From NCBI GenBank assembly GCA_030440445.1, contig CP098528.1:3224001-3288000 (forward strand): a stretch of 64,000 bases of DNA, read 5' to 3'. The first letter of the stretch is position 1; each line of letters starts with the position of its first letter. This DNA is from Halomonas sp. KG2 (lineage in GTDB: Bacteria > Pseudomonadota > Gammaproteobacteria > Pseudomonadales > Halomonadaceae). The notes beneath the pieces were generated by a model. The model saw only the letters and a list, made by a program, of their open reading frames with translations. It was not told where the DNA came from and ran no database searches. The translations under genes were made by a program, and so were the position numbers. Shown piece by piece: positions 19,501 to 30,047 of the stretch.

Positions 19501-22500
19501 CCGATAGCGCTACTATGGATAGCGGCGCTGGTACTGGCAACTTGGCTAAGCAGTACGGTTAGTATTGCGACCCAACCTCTTATAACAGAAGAAACCGCCC
19601 GTGAGTTTCGGCTAATTGCGCGTAGAACCTGGCGCTACTTTGAAACCTTTGTAACTACATCGACCAATCTACTACCGCCGGACAATTTTCAGGAAGAGCC
19701 TCGGCCGGTTATCGCCCAGCGAACGTCACCAACCAATATGGGTCTATACCTGCTGTCGATACTGGCGGCGCGTGATTTTGGTTGGATCGGTAGCCCCAAC
19801 GCGCTAAGCCGTATAGAAACGACACTTGCCGTCATGCATACCCTGCCCCGCTATCGTGGTCACTTCTTTAACTGGTATGCAATCGATGATCTGCGTCCGC
19901 TAAACCCCAGGTATGTATCTACTGTCGATAGCGGCAACCTTGCTGGTCACCTCATTACTCTCGCTAACGCCTTGGAAACCTGGCAGGACACAACGTTTTC
20001 ACCTGACCCTCGCCAAGCAATAGCTGATACATTGGCATTGGCGTTCGAAGCACTTAAATATGAAGAGCTTAAGCGCTCCTCCCAAGCAGCAGAAACACCT
20101 TCGCCCACCAAACCGCTCACTGATCAGCTTGAGAAAGTCGCCACTCTCGTAAGCGCAAATAAAACATCGCCATTAGACTTGGAAGCCCTGACCAAGCAAA
20201 CCAAAAAAGCACTTAGTATCGCTGGCGACCTTTTCAATGAGCATCTCGCTAGTGACGATGATAAAGATGTGCTTTTTTGGGTGGCAGCACTACACAAAAC
20301 GGCTGCACAGCATAGCGGTGACCACACAAACAACACAATCGCCAATGGCGCACATGTAGAGCGGCTCCAGCAACTGGCCAGTAAAGCGCGACGACTTGCC
20401 CTCAGTATGGATTTTGCGTTTCTCCTCAATCCTGAGCGGCAGTTACTGTCGATTGGCTTCTCGCTGGATGACGTCAGTCTGGACATCAGTTGTTATGATC
20501 TGCTGGCTTCAGAGGCACGGCTGGCCAGCCTGTTTGCCATTGCCAAAGGCGATGTAGCCACTCGTCACTGGTTCCGACTTGGGCGCGCTGCAACCCCCTT
20601 AAAAGAGGGTGCGGCAATGATTTCCTGGTCAGGCTCCATGTTCGAATACCTGATGCCGTCGCTGATAATCCGCGCTCCCGCTGGCAGTCTCTTGGAGCAA
20701 ACTAACCGCCTGATAGTTAAACGCCAGGAAACATACGCCGCCCAGTTTTCAGCTCCTTGGGGCATTTCTGAGTCGGGGTATAACGCACGGGACATAGAGC
20801 ATACTTATCAATATTCCAATTTTGGGGTGCCTGGATTAGGGCTGAAGCGTGGCCTATCGGCCGATTTAGTGGTCGCGCCGTACGCAACGGGGCTGGCGGC
20901 AATGATCGACCCAGAGGGGGCCTTCAAAAATTATCGCCGCCTTGCAGAAATGGGCGCGCTAGGACGCTATGGCTACTACGAAGCGCTAGACCTGACCCGC
21001 TCACGGCTCCCCAAAGGCGCCAAGCTGGTGATTGTGCGCAGCTATATGGCACACCACCAAGGCATGACCATCGTCGCCATCGCTAATACGCTTCACCGTG
21101 GGCAGATGCGACAACGCTTCCACCGCGAACCGATGATTCAGGCGAGCGAGCTATTGCTTCAAGAGCGTATTCCACGGGATGTGGCTATTGCTTATCCCCG
21201 TGCCGAAGAGGTGAAATCAACCGCTAGCCAAACCATCAACGAAGCACAAACCGTGCGCCGTCTATCAACCGGCGTCAACGGACCTCCAGTGACTCACCTG
21301 CTCTCAAACGGCAACTACTCTGTCATGTTGACCGCAACAGGTGGCGGCTACAGCCGATGGCACAATCTTGCCATCACTCGCTGGCAACCAGATACCACAC
21401 GCGATCACTGGGGAAGCGTTATTTTTCTCCGCGATACGCGACGCCCAAGCGTTTGGAATGCAACAGGACAGTCACTGGAATCACATACCGACACGAATAA
21501 CGACGACAATCACGTGTTATTTGCTGAAGATTATGCTCGCTATGACCATCGGCACGAATCTATTGCCAGTCACTTAGACATCCTGGTGTCTGGGGAAGAT
21601 GACAGCGAAGTACGTTTGCTAACACTGACCAACAATGGACGCCAAACCTGCGACATTGATGTTACGGTTTATGCAGAATTAGTACTCACCACGCCGAGTA
21701 CCGACAACGCCCATCCTAGCTTTGCCAAAATGTTCGTGGTTACTGAATACCTTCCAGCATTCAATGCGCTAATCGCCACCCGTCGGCGGCGGGCCCCCAG
21801 CGAAGCGCAAGTGTGGGCAGCTCACTTCGCCGTAGTGGAAGGCGATACTGTGGGAGACTTCCAATATGAGACCGACCGCGAGCAATTTATTGGCCGAGGC
21901 AACCGTATTTCCACAGCAACGGCACTTTCTGAAGGCCAGCATTTATCAGGCACGGTAGGCAGTGTTATTGACCCTATTTTTGCATCGCACTACTGCCTGC
22001 GGATCGCGCCAGGAAAAGCCGCCCGCATCGCTTACTGGACGGTTGTTGCCGGCTCACGCGAGGCGCTGATGGATCTCATTGATAAGCATCATGATGTTAG
22101 CGCCTTTGAGCGAGCAAAAATGCTCGCCTGGACTCAAGCGCAAGTGCAGCTACGCCATTTGGGCACTCAGCCAGAGGAGGCCGCCGACTTTCAGCGGCTG
22201 GCTGCCCCACTGCTCTATCCCGACGCATGCTTTAGGGCACCCCAGAAAACGATTCAAAGCGGCGCAGCTCAACAGTCACTGCTATGGCAACACGGGATCT
22301 CCGGTGATTTACCCATCGTATTGCTGCGGATTGAATCCACTGACGATTTGCCACAATTGCATCAATTACTTCGCGCCCATGAGTATTGGCGCATGAAACG
22401 TCTCGAAGTCGATATCGTCATCATCAATGAGCGTGCCTCCTCTTATATTCAAGATCTACAGCAAGCCATTGAAGCCACGATTCTCAGCAGCCAAGCAAGA

Positions 22501-25251
22501 CCCCGGCTTCACAATGGCTATGCCCAGGGAACGGTTTATGCCTTACGCGCCGACTTAGCAAGCGCCCAGTCACGCTCTCAGCTTCTATCAATTGCTCGCG
22601 TGGTGCTGATAGCGCACCGAGGATCAATTGCAGATCAGCTGTCGGTTATGTTGTCTGGTCAGAGCACCGCCAAGCCTCCGCTTGCCATTACTAAACGCGC
22701 CCTCCCCAGACCGTTGATAGATAAGACTCATACTCTTCGCCAACTTAAGCGGCCTACACTCGAGCTTTTTAATGGTTGGGGCGGGTTTGCAAAGCAAGGA
22801 CGAGAGTATGTCACCATCCTAGAAGCGGGCAGCTCAACGCCTGCGCCATGGATTAATGTCATTGCCAATCAACAGTTCGGGTTTCAAGTATCGGCAGAGG
22901 GCGCTGGCTATCTATGGGCAGACAGCAGCCGAGAAAACCAGCTGACGCCGTGGAGCAATGACCCCGTCATTGACCCAAGCGGAGATGCTGTTTATGTCCG
23001 AGATGAAGAGACGTTCGAGCTTTATACCGCAACGGCAAGCCCGATACGTGATTCAGGCCGCTACGTTGCGCGTCATGGCTTTGGCTATAGCCAATTTGAA
23101 CATCAGAATGACGAGCTTAGCTTAGAACTGTTGCACTTTGTGCCCCTGGATGCCCCGTTGCGCATCTCACGGCTGAGACTGACTAATCATTCAAACCGGA
23201 CACGCAAGCTCTCTGTGACCGCTTATGCAGAGTGGGTTTTGGGCACGTCGCGCAGCGCATCAGCTCCCTTCCTGATTACGTCGCAAGCACCAGAAAGCGG
23301 TGCGTTGTTAGTTACCAATCCATGGAATGCCGACTTCCCAGGCCGAGTGGCTTTTCTCGATATTGGCGAGCCACCTACGCAATGGACTGGCAATCGCAGC
23401 GAGTTTATCGGTTATGGAAAAAACCTGGTCGAACCGGCTGGGTTACGCTGTAAAACGCCGCTTTCCGGTACGTTAGGCGCGGGACTAGACCCCTGCGCCG
23501 CTCTTCAGCGTCCCGTGACGCTAGCCCCAGGAGAAACAGTCGACATTATCGTATTGCTTGGTCAGGGTGGCTCCAATGACGACGTTACGAGGCTGATTAC
23601 CCGTTTTCGTGATGCTGACATTGATGCAGAGCTCGCCAACATTCATGACCATTGGAACACGCAGCTCAATGCCATCCAGGTCAAAACACCTGATCGGGCG
23701 ATGGACATCATGCTAAACGGCTGGCTGCTGTATCAGACCATCGCCTGCCGTTTAACGGCTCGCTCAGCGTTTTACCAAGCCAGCAGTGCCTATGGCTTTC
23801 GCGACCAGCTGCAAGATTGCATGGCATTGACGTTTAGCAACGCCGCTACAACGCGCCAGCATTTACTGCGAGCGGCTTCACGCCAATTCCCGGAAGGCGA
23901 TGTACAGCACTGGTGGTTGCCACATTCCGGACAAGGCGTGCGCACGCGCATCTCTGACGACCGGGTTTGGTTGGCTTACGCCTGCGCGCGTTATCTCGCA
24001 ACAACCCAGGACATAACGGTGCTGGATGAGCCGGTGAGTTTTCTAGACGGCGCGCAGTTGTCATCGCATGAGCACGAACACTTTTTCCAGCCGACCACCT
24101 TGCTGGAAACCGCCCCACTGTTTGAACACTGCGCACGCGGACTGGATATCACCCTTTCGCAACTGGGTGAACATGGCTTGCCGCTGATAGGCGGCGGGGA
24201 TTGGAATGACGGTATGAACCGCGTGGGTGCTGGGGGTAAGGGAGAGAGTGTGTGGCTAGGCTGGTTGCTGCTTAAAACACTTCATCAATTTGCGCCAATT
24301 GCCGAGCAGCGCGAGGCCCAAGCCTGCCACTCAGATGATCCTCAACGCGCCGCTCGTTGGTATCAACATGCCCATGCGCTACGCCTAGCGCTTGAAAACA
24401 GCGCTTGGGATGGCCAGTGGTATCGTCGAGCGACTTACGACAACGGCAGCTGGCTAGGCAGCAAACAAAGCGATGCATGCCAGATTGATTCCATCGCCCA
24501 ATCATGGGCGGTGCTTTCCGGCGCCAGCGACCCTCAGCGGTCGACGCTCGCAATGCACTCCCTGGAGCGCGAGCTCATTCTGCATGACCCGCAGTTAGCG
24601 CTGCTTTTTTGGCCTCCCTTTGATCACCCTAAGCAGGATCCCGGCTATATAAGCGGCTACCCGCCTGGAATGCGCGAAAATGGCGGGCAGTATAGTCATG
24701 CATCAATGTGGGCAATTTTGGCCTTTGCACAGCTGGGTGAAGGCGACAAAGCATATCAGCTGTTTACACTGCTTAACCCCATCAACCATGCCACCACCAC
24801 GGAAGCGGCTATCCGCTATCGCGTTGAGCCTTATGTGGTCGCTGCTGATGTGTATTCTGTGGCACCCCATGTGGGTAGAGGAGGCTGGACATGGTATACC
24901 GGCGCCGCCGGTTGGATGTATCAAGCCGGTATGGAGGGTATTTTAGGCATTCGCCGGGAAGCGAGCTGGCTGGTAATTTATCCCTGCCTGCCAGCGAGCT
25001 GGCCGCATTTTACTACCGACATTACCCTTGCCCAATCGCACTATCATATCAAGGTGACCAACGCGCAAGCTTCTCCAGCGACGTTAAGTCAGAATCTCTT
25101 AAGCCAACCCCTCCTAAGCCAAGCCCTCACGGCAACACTGGATGGCGTTTGCTTAGCAGAAACGGAGGTTGGTATGCCCATTCGAGTGCCCCTAGATAGT
25201 CAGCATCATCAACTAGAGATAGTTATCAGGCGATGTGCCCCTGCATCATGA
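16529..25251 (+). pseudogene. ndvB: Cyclic beta-1,2-glucan synthase (NdvB/ChvB type), split by a frameshift
   Basis: Two open frames, 16529-18286 (585 residues, GTG start, AGGA eight bases upstream) and 18373-25251 (2292 residues), together form one cyclic beta-1,2-glucan synthase of about 2,900 residues. Order: N-terminal region, two membrane helices (near 17850-18030), GT84 transferase (DADT near 18500; QHRWVRGDWQ near 18940), more helices (19040-19570), glycoamylase-like domain, two sugar-binding regions and GH94 phosphorylase (GGGDWNDGMNRVG near 24200). The second frame is open upstream to 18280 and reads ELNKRYCASSHEKRFFLLHR, continuing the first. One base is missing between 18278 and 18284, inside the GT domain. 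If real, osmoregulated periplasmic glucan synthesis would be lost. No recognised slippery heptamer lies at the junction. Confidence 0.88.
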
Positions 25252-25298
25252 CAATGTTATGTGGCGTTAAACGCTGATAACACGGAGTGCTCAACAAA

Positions 25299-25358
25299 AC
25301 GGCTTGCCTCTATCCCGAAGAATCATCAGCAAGGGCGCTGTTAGGGGAGGCAAACCGT
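25299..25358. terminator. Inverted repeat between convergent genes
   Basis: A 12-bp stem with one mismatch (ACGGCTTGCCTC / GAGGCAAACCGT) and a 36-base loop lies between the glucan synthase stop and the small secreted-protein gene stop. The last arm is followed by TTGGGAATTTTT. It could terminate the plus-strand gene; the large loop makes this uncertain. Confidence 0.4.
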
Positions 25359-25370
25359 TGGGAATTTTTA

Positions 25371-25700
25371 TCAGTCTAAATCATCTAGCGTAACCACAAG
25401 ATCCCGGGTAGATACATCTACCTTCCAGAAGGTATAGCTGTCGTCGTCTTCATCGACCAAACGAATATCGAAGATAGGACTGTCATACCCCGTAATCGTC
25501 ACCCGCTGAGTATCACCATCCATCAGAACATCATTGCCGAGCACATCCTCTTCCCAGCTTTTCGAATCTGTTGGGCTTATATACATATAATACAAGATAT
25601 AGCCCGTACGATTAGTGATATCGATGTAGTAGTCGGCAGCCATTGCAAGCGAAGAGCTACACAGTATCAGCAGTGCAGCTAATAACACTTTAATGCGCAT
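25371..25700 (-). CDS. Small secreted protein of unknown function
   Basis: The 109-residue product has a clear signal peptide (MRIKVLLAALLILCSSSLAM, cleavage probable after AMA). About 88 mature residues follow, rich in Asp, Tyr and Thr and with mainly beta-type patterns. Visible segments are ITNRTGYILYYMYISP, SWEEDVLGNDVL and SPIFDIRLVDEDDDSYTF. I recognise no enzymatic motif. The ATG at 25700 gives the signal peptide at the terminus; the frame is open 29 codons further upstream. It is convergent with the glucan synthase, and a role in the periplasm is all that can be said. Confidence 0.75.
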   Translation of the reverse strand: MRIKVLLAALLILCSSSLAMAADYYIDITNRTGYILYYMYISPTDSKSWEEDVLGNDVLMDGDTQRVTITGYDSPIFDIRLVDEDDDSYTFWKVDVSTRDLVVTLDDLD

Positions 25701-26293
25701 TGATAAGTTCCTTGTTCTTTTCTCTTTTAAGAGGAGCGATAGGTTGCAACGTAGGTGTCGCCAAGAATAAAACTCAGCGATCGGCACATTATATCGCCAG
25801 TTACTTATCTAATTGAGCGCCCTCCCCAAGTTTTTCATACAACTGCCCGCGAGATACTCACAGCTGGTAGAATGCTGCCCCTTTCAGGCACGTCCACGGC
25901 CTATCGCCACAACGTTTCCCCTTCTACTACCTGAGAGTCGCGCAATGATTGCCACCGTCTACACTGTGTTTCAGCCACTTTTCCGGCTGGGCCTTATCCC
26001 GCAGATTTTAATTGGCATTGTTGCCGGGGTATTCATCGCCCTTTTCACACCGGACATTGCAGGCAATGTGGCACTGCTTGGCCAGCTATTTATTGCCGCT
26101 CTGCAAGCAGTGGCCCCTATTTTAGTTTTTGTGCTGGTTACCGCTGCCATCGCTGCACACAAGAAAGGTCAACCAACACACATTCGCCCCGTGCTCATAC
26201 TGTATGTGGTAGGCACATTAATCGCTGCGCTAATTGCAGTGGCGGCAAGCTTTCTGTTCCCTACCGAACTTTCATTGAATGCGGGGCAAATTG

Positions 26294-26297
26294 ACGG
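26294..26297. repeat. Target-site duplication, left copy (ACGG)
   Basis: ACGG immediately precedes the left terminal repeat GGTAATCCCCCC. The same four bases follow the right end. Four-base duplications are usual for the IS407 group. Confidence 0.88.
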
Positions 26298-26368
26298 GGT
26301 AATCCCCCCGAAAAACCAGGGTGTTCAAAAGTAGAATTTTCCGTAAGCTAAACGCAGGGAGATTCTGC

Positions 26369-26635
26369 ATGAAAAAATCACGTTTTTCTGACAGCCAAAT
26401 ACTGTCAATTCTCAAGCAAGCCGAAGGCGGCGCTCCGGTTCCAGAGCTGTGTCGTGAGCATGGCATGAGCAGTGCGACTTTCTACAAGTGGCGAGCTAAA
26501 TTCGGCGGCATGGATGCGTCCATGATGGCCCGGTTGAAAGAGCTAGAGGATGAAAACCGACGGCTCAAGAAGATGTACGCTGAGGAACGATTGAAAGCGG
26601 ACATCCTCAAGGAAGCCATCGAAAAAAAGTGGTGA
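26369..26635 (+). CDS. IS3-family transposase OrfA
   Basis: The 88-residue helix-turn-helix protein ([18 protein letters not shown], then [20 protein letters not shown]) has a C-terminal leucine-rich coiled coil, matching IS407-group OrfA. ATG 26369 is chosen because the family begins MKK and CAGGGAG lies upstream; the open frame extends further left without support. It overlaps orfB and ends GAA AAA AAG TGG TGA, containing the shift site. Confidence 0.93.
   Translation: MKKSRFSDSQILSILKQAEGGAPVPELCREHGMSSATFYKWRAKFGGMDASMMARLKELEDENRRLKKMYAEERLKADILKEAIEKKW
26623..26629 (+). other. Predicted -1 frameshift site A AAA AAG in the transposase
   Basis: The heptamer A AAA AAG lies in the orfA frame seven bases before its TGA stop. 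Slipping back one base enters the orfB frame and would give the OrfAB fusion transposase, as known for IS3-family elements. This is sequence-based; no product was observed. Confidence 0.75.
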
Positions 26636-27456
26636 AGCCGTCTCGACGCCGTGAGATGGCGCAGAAAGCCGTCAATGAGAAGCGCATCAGCATTCGACTG
26701 GCTTGCTGGATGTTCAGCATCAGCGAGACCTGCTATCGCTACCGGGCCAAGCTCAGCAGCGAGAATACCGAGATCGCCGACTGGCTAATCCGGTTGACCC
26801 ATAACCAGCGCAATTGGGGCTTCGGCCTGTGCTTTTTGCACCTGAGAAACGTCAAAGGGTTTGGCTGGAATCACAAACGGGTTTACCGAATTTATCGGGA
26901 GCTGGAACTGAACCTGCGGATAAAACCCAAGAAACGCCTGGTTCGTGAAAAGCCGGAGCCATTGGCCGTGCCGGAAATGATCAATGACAGTTGGTCGATG
27001 GACTTCATGCACGACCAGCTCAACGATGGTCGCAGATACCGGCTGCTGAATGTGATTGATGACTTCAACCGCGAAGGCCTTTGCATCGAAGTAGACTTCT
27101 CGCTTCCGACAGAGCGTGTTATACGGTCACTGGAGCAGATCATTGAGTGGCGGGGCAAACCGCGCTCTATTCGCTGTGACAACGGCCCTGAATACATCAG
27201 CGGCAAGCTGGCGAACTGGGCGAAAAACCAAGGCATTGTGTTGGCGTTTATCCAGCCCGGCAAGCCCCAGCAGAATGCCTATATCGAACGCTACAACCGA
27301 ACGGTGCGTTACGATTGGCTGGCCCAGTATCTGTTCGACAGCACCGAAGAAGTCCAAGGTTATGCTACTCGCTGGCTCTGGCACTACAATCACGAACGAC
27401 CCAATATGGGACTCGGAGGAATCACTCCTCAACAGAAGTTGGCCATGATGGCCTGA
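26629..27456 (+). CDS. IS3-family transposase OrfB (DDE integrase domain)
   Basis: OrfB has about 275 residues and reads in the -1 frame relative to orfA. An N-terminal HTH_21-like region (residues 45-100) precedes the rve integrase core. The acidic residues are visible: D in [10 protein letters not shown] in RCDNGPEY and E in NAYIERYNR, with the usual spacing of about 35 residues between the last two. It carries out strand transfer as an OrfAB fusion. It is complete and without stops; its end is identical to the copy at 1-213. Confidence 0.94.
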   Translation: MVKPSRRREMAQKAVNEKRISIRLACWMFSISETCYRYRAKLSSENTEIADWLIRLTHNQRNWGFGLCFLHLRNVKGFGWNHKRVYRIYRELELNLRIKPKKRLVREKPEPLAVPEMINDSWSMDFMHDQLNDGRRYRLLNVIDDFNREGLCIEVDFSLPTERVIRSLEQIIEWRGKPRSIRCDNGPEYISGKLANWAKNQGIVLAFIQPGKPQQNAYIERYNRTVRYDWLAQYLFDSTEEVQGYATRWLWHYNHERPNMGLGGITPQQKLAMMA

Positions 27457-28399
27457 GGCCTACTTTTGAAGCCCTCTAAAAATGGGGGGATTACCACGGC
27501 AATCCTCCTGGGGATATTTTTAGCGTTCTAAGGGACCTGTTATTGAATGCGGTGGCTAACCCGGTAAGTGCGCTAATGGAAGCGAACTTTATCGCTATTC
27601 TGGCATGGGCCATTGGCCTTGGTTTAATGCTACGCCAAGCCAGCGACACCACCCGCCAAGCGTTAAGCGATTTATCCACTGCTGTCACCCGCATTGTCAC
27701 GCTGGTAATTCGCTTAGCGCCGATTGGCATCTTTGGCTTAGTCGCGGGAACCTTGGCAGAGTCAGGGGTAGAGGCATTGCTCAACTACGCTCAACTGCTA
27801 GGGGTCATCGTAGGCTGTATGCTGTTTGTTGCTCTGGTTAGCAATCCGTTGCTCGTTTACTTCACTACCCGTCAGAACCCTTACCCACTGGTGTTCACCT
27901 GCCTGCGCGGCAGTGCCATCACCGCCTTTTTCACCCGTAGCTCAGCGGCGAATATCCCCGTAAATTTAGAGCTGTGCCGCCGCCTAAAGCTGGATGCCGA
28001 CACCTACGCTATTTCTATTCCGCTCGGCGCGACGATCAACATGTGTGGTGCAGCTATCACCATAACGGTGATTACCTTGGCGACCACCCATACGCTAGGC
28101 ATTACCGTCGACTTCCCCACAGCCCTACTACTGTGCGTGGTGTCTGCACTGGCTGCCTGCGGTGTTTCAGGCGTAGCCGGTGGTTCGCTGATGCTAATTC
28201 CGATGGCTGCCAACCTGTTTGGCATTCCAACAGAAGTTGCCATGCAGGCGGTAGCGATTGGCTTTGTCATCAGCGTGGTACAAGACGCGACCGAAACCGC
28301 GCTGAATTCCTCAACGGATGTGCTGTTCACTGCTGCCGCCTGCCGAGCCCGTCAACCGTCCGACTCTGACCACACGATATAACACAATTTGTTTGACTT

Positions 28400-28443
28400 C
28401 TCGCTGTTCCTTATATAGAACGTTCTATAAAAGGAACAGCGAG
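28400..28443. promoter_or_regulatory. 44-bp palindromic operator upstream of the XRE-azlCD operon
   Basis: The sequence is symmetric about 28421/28422 for 44 bases with a single mismatched pair (28413/28430). The inner core is TATAGAACGTTCTATA and the outer arms are CTCGCTGTTCCTT and AAGGAACAGCGAG. It ends eight bases before the ATG of a DNA-binding regulator, just after a possible -35 TTGACT at 28393. I infer autoregulation by that protein; it could also fold as an RNA hairpin that occludes the ribosome site. Confidence 0.7.
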
Positions 28444-28451
28444 ATAATAGA

Positions 28452-28982
28452 ATGGATGAGCACTCACTAAGTACCCTAGGCCAGCATTTGCAATCCCTTC
28501 GCCAAGCGCGGGGCTGGTCACTCTCCTATCTAGCCAATGCCGCTGGCATTGCCAAATCGAATCTGTGCCGTCTGGAACAAGGTAATGGCAACCCCACCTT
28601 GGACACCATCTGGCGGTTAGCAGTGCAGCTTAATGTCCCCTTCGGCACCCTGGTCGCGCCTATCTCAGTGCCTTTAGGTGAAGATGGCGTGCAAGTTCAG
28701 TTAATTGACCAGGGAAAAGGCTCGCCTCAGGTAGATGCCTATTGGATGCGCTGCGCTCCCCATACCCTGCGTCACGCTGAAGCTCACACCCTGGGCACTC
28801 AAGAAACGCTGACCCTGATCAGCGGCTGGCTAGAAGCCGGCCCAGAAGGGGCAGTGACGACGCTAACCCCTGGCGAAAGCATCACCTTCCGTGCTGATAA
28901 GCCTCACTTTTACCGCACCCAAGACCACGAGGCCACCATGCTACTTACCATTACTTACGGCGAACAGGGAGAAGCGCTATGA
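28452..28982 (+). CDS. XRE-family regulator with cupin domain
   Basis: The 176-residue protein has an N-terminal XRE helix-turn-helix (about residues 8-62, including WSLSYLANAAGIAKSNLCRLEQG) and a C-terminal cupin-like sensor domain (about 100-175). It overlaps azlC by four bases (ATGA) and sits behind a long palindrome, so it most likely regulates its own azlCD operon in response to a small molecule bound by the cupin, perhaps an amino acid. The ligand is unknown. Confidence 0.9.
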   Translation: MDEHSLSTLGQHLQSLRQARGWSLSYLANAAGIAKSNLCRLEQGNGNPTLDTIWRLAVQLNVPFGTLVAPISVPLGEDGVQVQLIDQGKGSPQVDAYWMRCAPHTLRHAEAHTLGTQETLTLISGWLEAGPEGAVTTLTPGESITFRADKPHFYRTQDHEATMLLTITYGEQGEAL

Positions 28983-29704
28983 ACCAACTCGTCAGCCACT
29001 CGCCTTGGCGTAGCGCGCTGCAAGGCGTGCGGGAAGCGATTCCGCTATTGGGTGGTTACATACCGGTGGCGCTATCATTTGGTTTAGTGGCTAGCCAAGC
29101 AGGCTTTAGCACATGGGAAGCCACAGCTATATCAGCGCTGATTTACGCGGGTGCTTCGCAGTTTTTGTTTGTGGGCATGATCGCCACCGGCGCTCCGCTG
29201 TGGTTGGTGGTAGCAATGACATTACTGATTAATGTGCGCCATGTAGTGTACGGCCCTAACCTAGCCGAGCTGCTGCCGCGCAGCCGCCATTGGCCATGGC
29301 TAATGCACGGCCTAACCGACCAGGTATTTGCTCTGGCATTAACCAGGCTTCCTCAGTTGCCTGACGCGAAGCGCTTTAGCTGGTTTGTAGGTGCATCGTT
29401 ACTGGCGTGGGGAGCATGGGCAGTGGGCACTGCCGTGGGGGCTACCGCTGGCGAAACATTTACCGCCCGCTGGCCGTTGTTGGGTGAAATTATGCCCTTC
29501 GCGCTGCCTGCACTATTTCTCACCATGGTGGCTCCGCGTTTTACCGATAAACGCTGGGCAGTAGCAATGGGACTCACCATCATTGCCGCACTGTGTTTAA
29601 CGCTGACTGGATGGGGCAATGTGGCCATCCCATTGGCGGCTGCCTGTGGCGCGCTGTGCTTCTATCTGGTGAAGTTTGAAAAAAGGAGAGGAAGTAATGA
29701 GTAG
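28979..29704 (+). CDS. azlC: AzlC-family branched-chain amino acid exporter, large subunit
   Basis: The 241-residue membrane protein has the family start (REAIPLLGGYIPVALSFGLVA) and the conserved region ALIYAGASQFLFVGMIATGAP and INVRHVVYGPNL. With AzlD it forms an export pair, as YgaZH does for valine in E. coli. It overlaps the upstream regulator by four bases and the downstream azlD by eight. The exported substrate is inferred from the family only. Confidence 0.92.
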   Translation: MNQLVSHSPWRSALQGVREAIPLLGGYIPVALSFGLVASQAGFSTWEATAISALIYAGASQFLFVGMIATGAPLWLVVAMTLLINVRHVVYGPNLAELLPRSRHWPWLMHGLTDQVFALALTRLPQLPDAKRFSWFVGASLLAWGAWAVGTAVGATAGETFTARWPLLGEIMPFALPALFLTMVAPRFTDKRWAVAMGLTIIAALCLTLTGWGNVAIPLAAACGALCFYLVKFEKRRGSNE

Positions 29705-30032
29705 CGCGTTGTGGTTAGCGGTGATGATATCCGCGATAGGTACTCTGCTGATGCGTGTGGTGCCTTTTCTATGGATGCAGCGCCGTATAAACAGTGAGAC
29801 AGGCATTAACAATATGCCTCAGTGGCTAAGTATTCTCGGCCCGCTGATGATCGCCGCTGTGCTCGGTGTTTCTATCGTGCCAGTGAGCCCGAGTGCCGTT
29901 TCATGGATTGCCACTGCTATCGGTCTTGCCGTCACATTGTGGGTATGGTCGCGGCTCCGCTCTTTGGGCTGGCCGGTCGCTGCTGGGGTGGCAGTATTTG
30001 GCATCGTAGAGGTGGGGGTAGCGCTAATATAA
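29697..30032 (+). CDS. azlD: AzlD-family exporter, small subunit
   Basis: The 111-residue protein has four hydrophobic segments and AzlD features (GTLLMRVVPF, ILGPLMIAAVLGVSIV). I start it at ATG 29697, preceded by AAAGGAGAGGAAGTA, so it overlaps the azlC stop by eight bases; the open frame from 29676 would include the ribosome site. It partners AzlC. A stem-loop covers its stop codon. Confidence 0.9.
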   Translation: MSSALWLAVMISAIGTLLMRVVPFLWMQRRINSETGINNMPQWLSILGPLMIAAVLGVSIVPVSPSAVSWIATAIGLAVTLWVWSRLRSLGWPVAAGVAVFGIVEVGVALI

Positions 30033-30044
30033 CGCTACCCCACC
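30011..30044. terminator. Hairpin over the azlD stop, between convergent genes
   Basis: A 12-bp GC-rich stem with one bulge (GGTGGGGGTAGCG / CGCTACCCCACC) spans the end of azlD and reaches nearly to the dctM stop. It has no T-run on the plus strand but probably serves as a bidirectional barrier. Confidence 0.6.
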
Positions 30045-30047
30045 TTA

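Larger units (their letters stand above)
26298..27495 (+). mobile_element. Complete IS407-group IS3-family element (1198 bp)
   Basis: The element begins GGTAATCCCCCC and ends GGGGGGATTACC, forming perfect 12-bp outer inverted repeats with weaker similarity further in. It is flanked by ACGG on both sides and carries overlapping orfA and orfB with a slippery heptamer. Its right end matches the partial copy at 1-252, so at least two copies exist in this genome. Both orfs are intact, so it is probably active. It lies in the same orientation as sstT, which it interrupts. Confidence 0.95.
25945..28382 (+). pseudogene. sstT: Serine/threonine:Na+ symporter SstT, interrupted by an IS element
   Basis: The 5' part (25945-26297) and 3' part (27500-28382) give one uninterrupted frame of about 411 residues when the IS and one copy of the 4-bp duplication are removed. 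At the junction the protein reads [20 protein letters not shown]. It is a DAACS-family carrier with SstT-type segments, such as [22 protein letters not shown] and [22 protein letters not shown] 25945 starts at the usual N-terminus. SstT imports L-serine and L-threonine with Na+. The interruption truncates the protein after about 118 residues and should abolish function in this isolate. Apart from the insertion the gene looks undamaged, so the event is recent. Confidence 0.93.
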
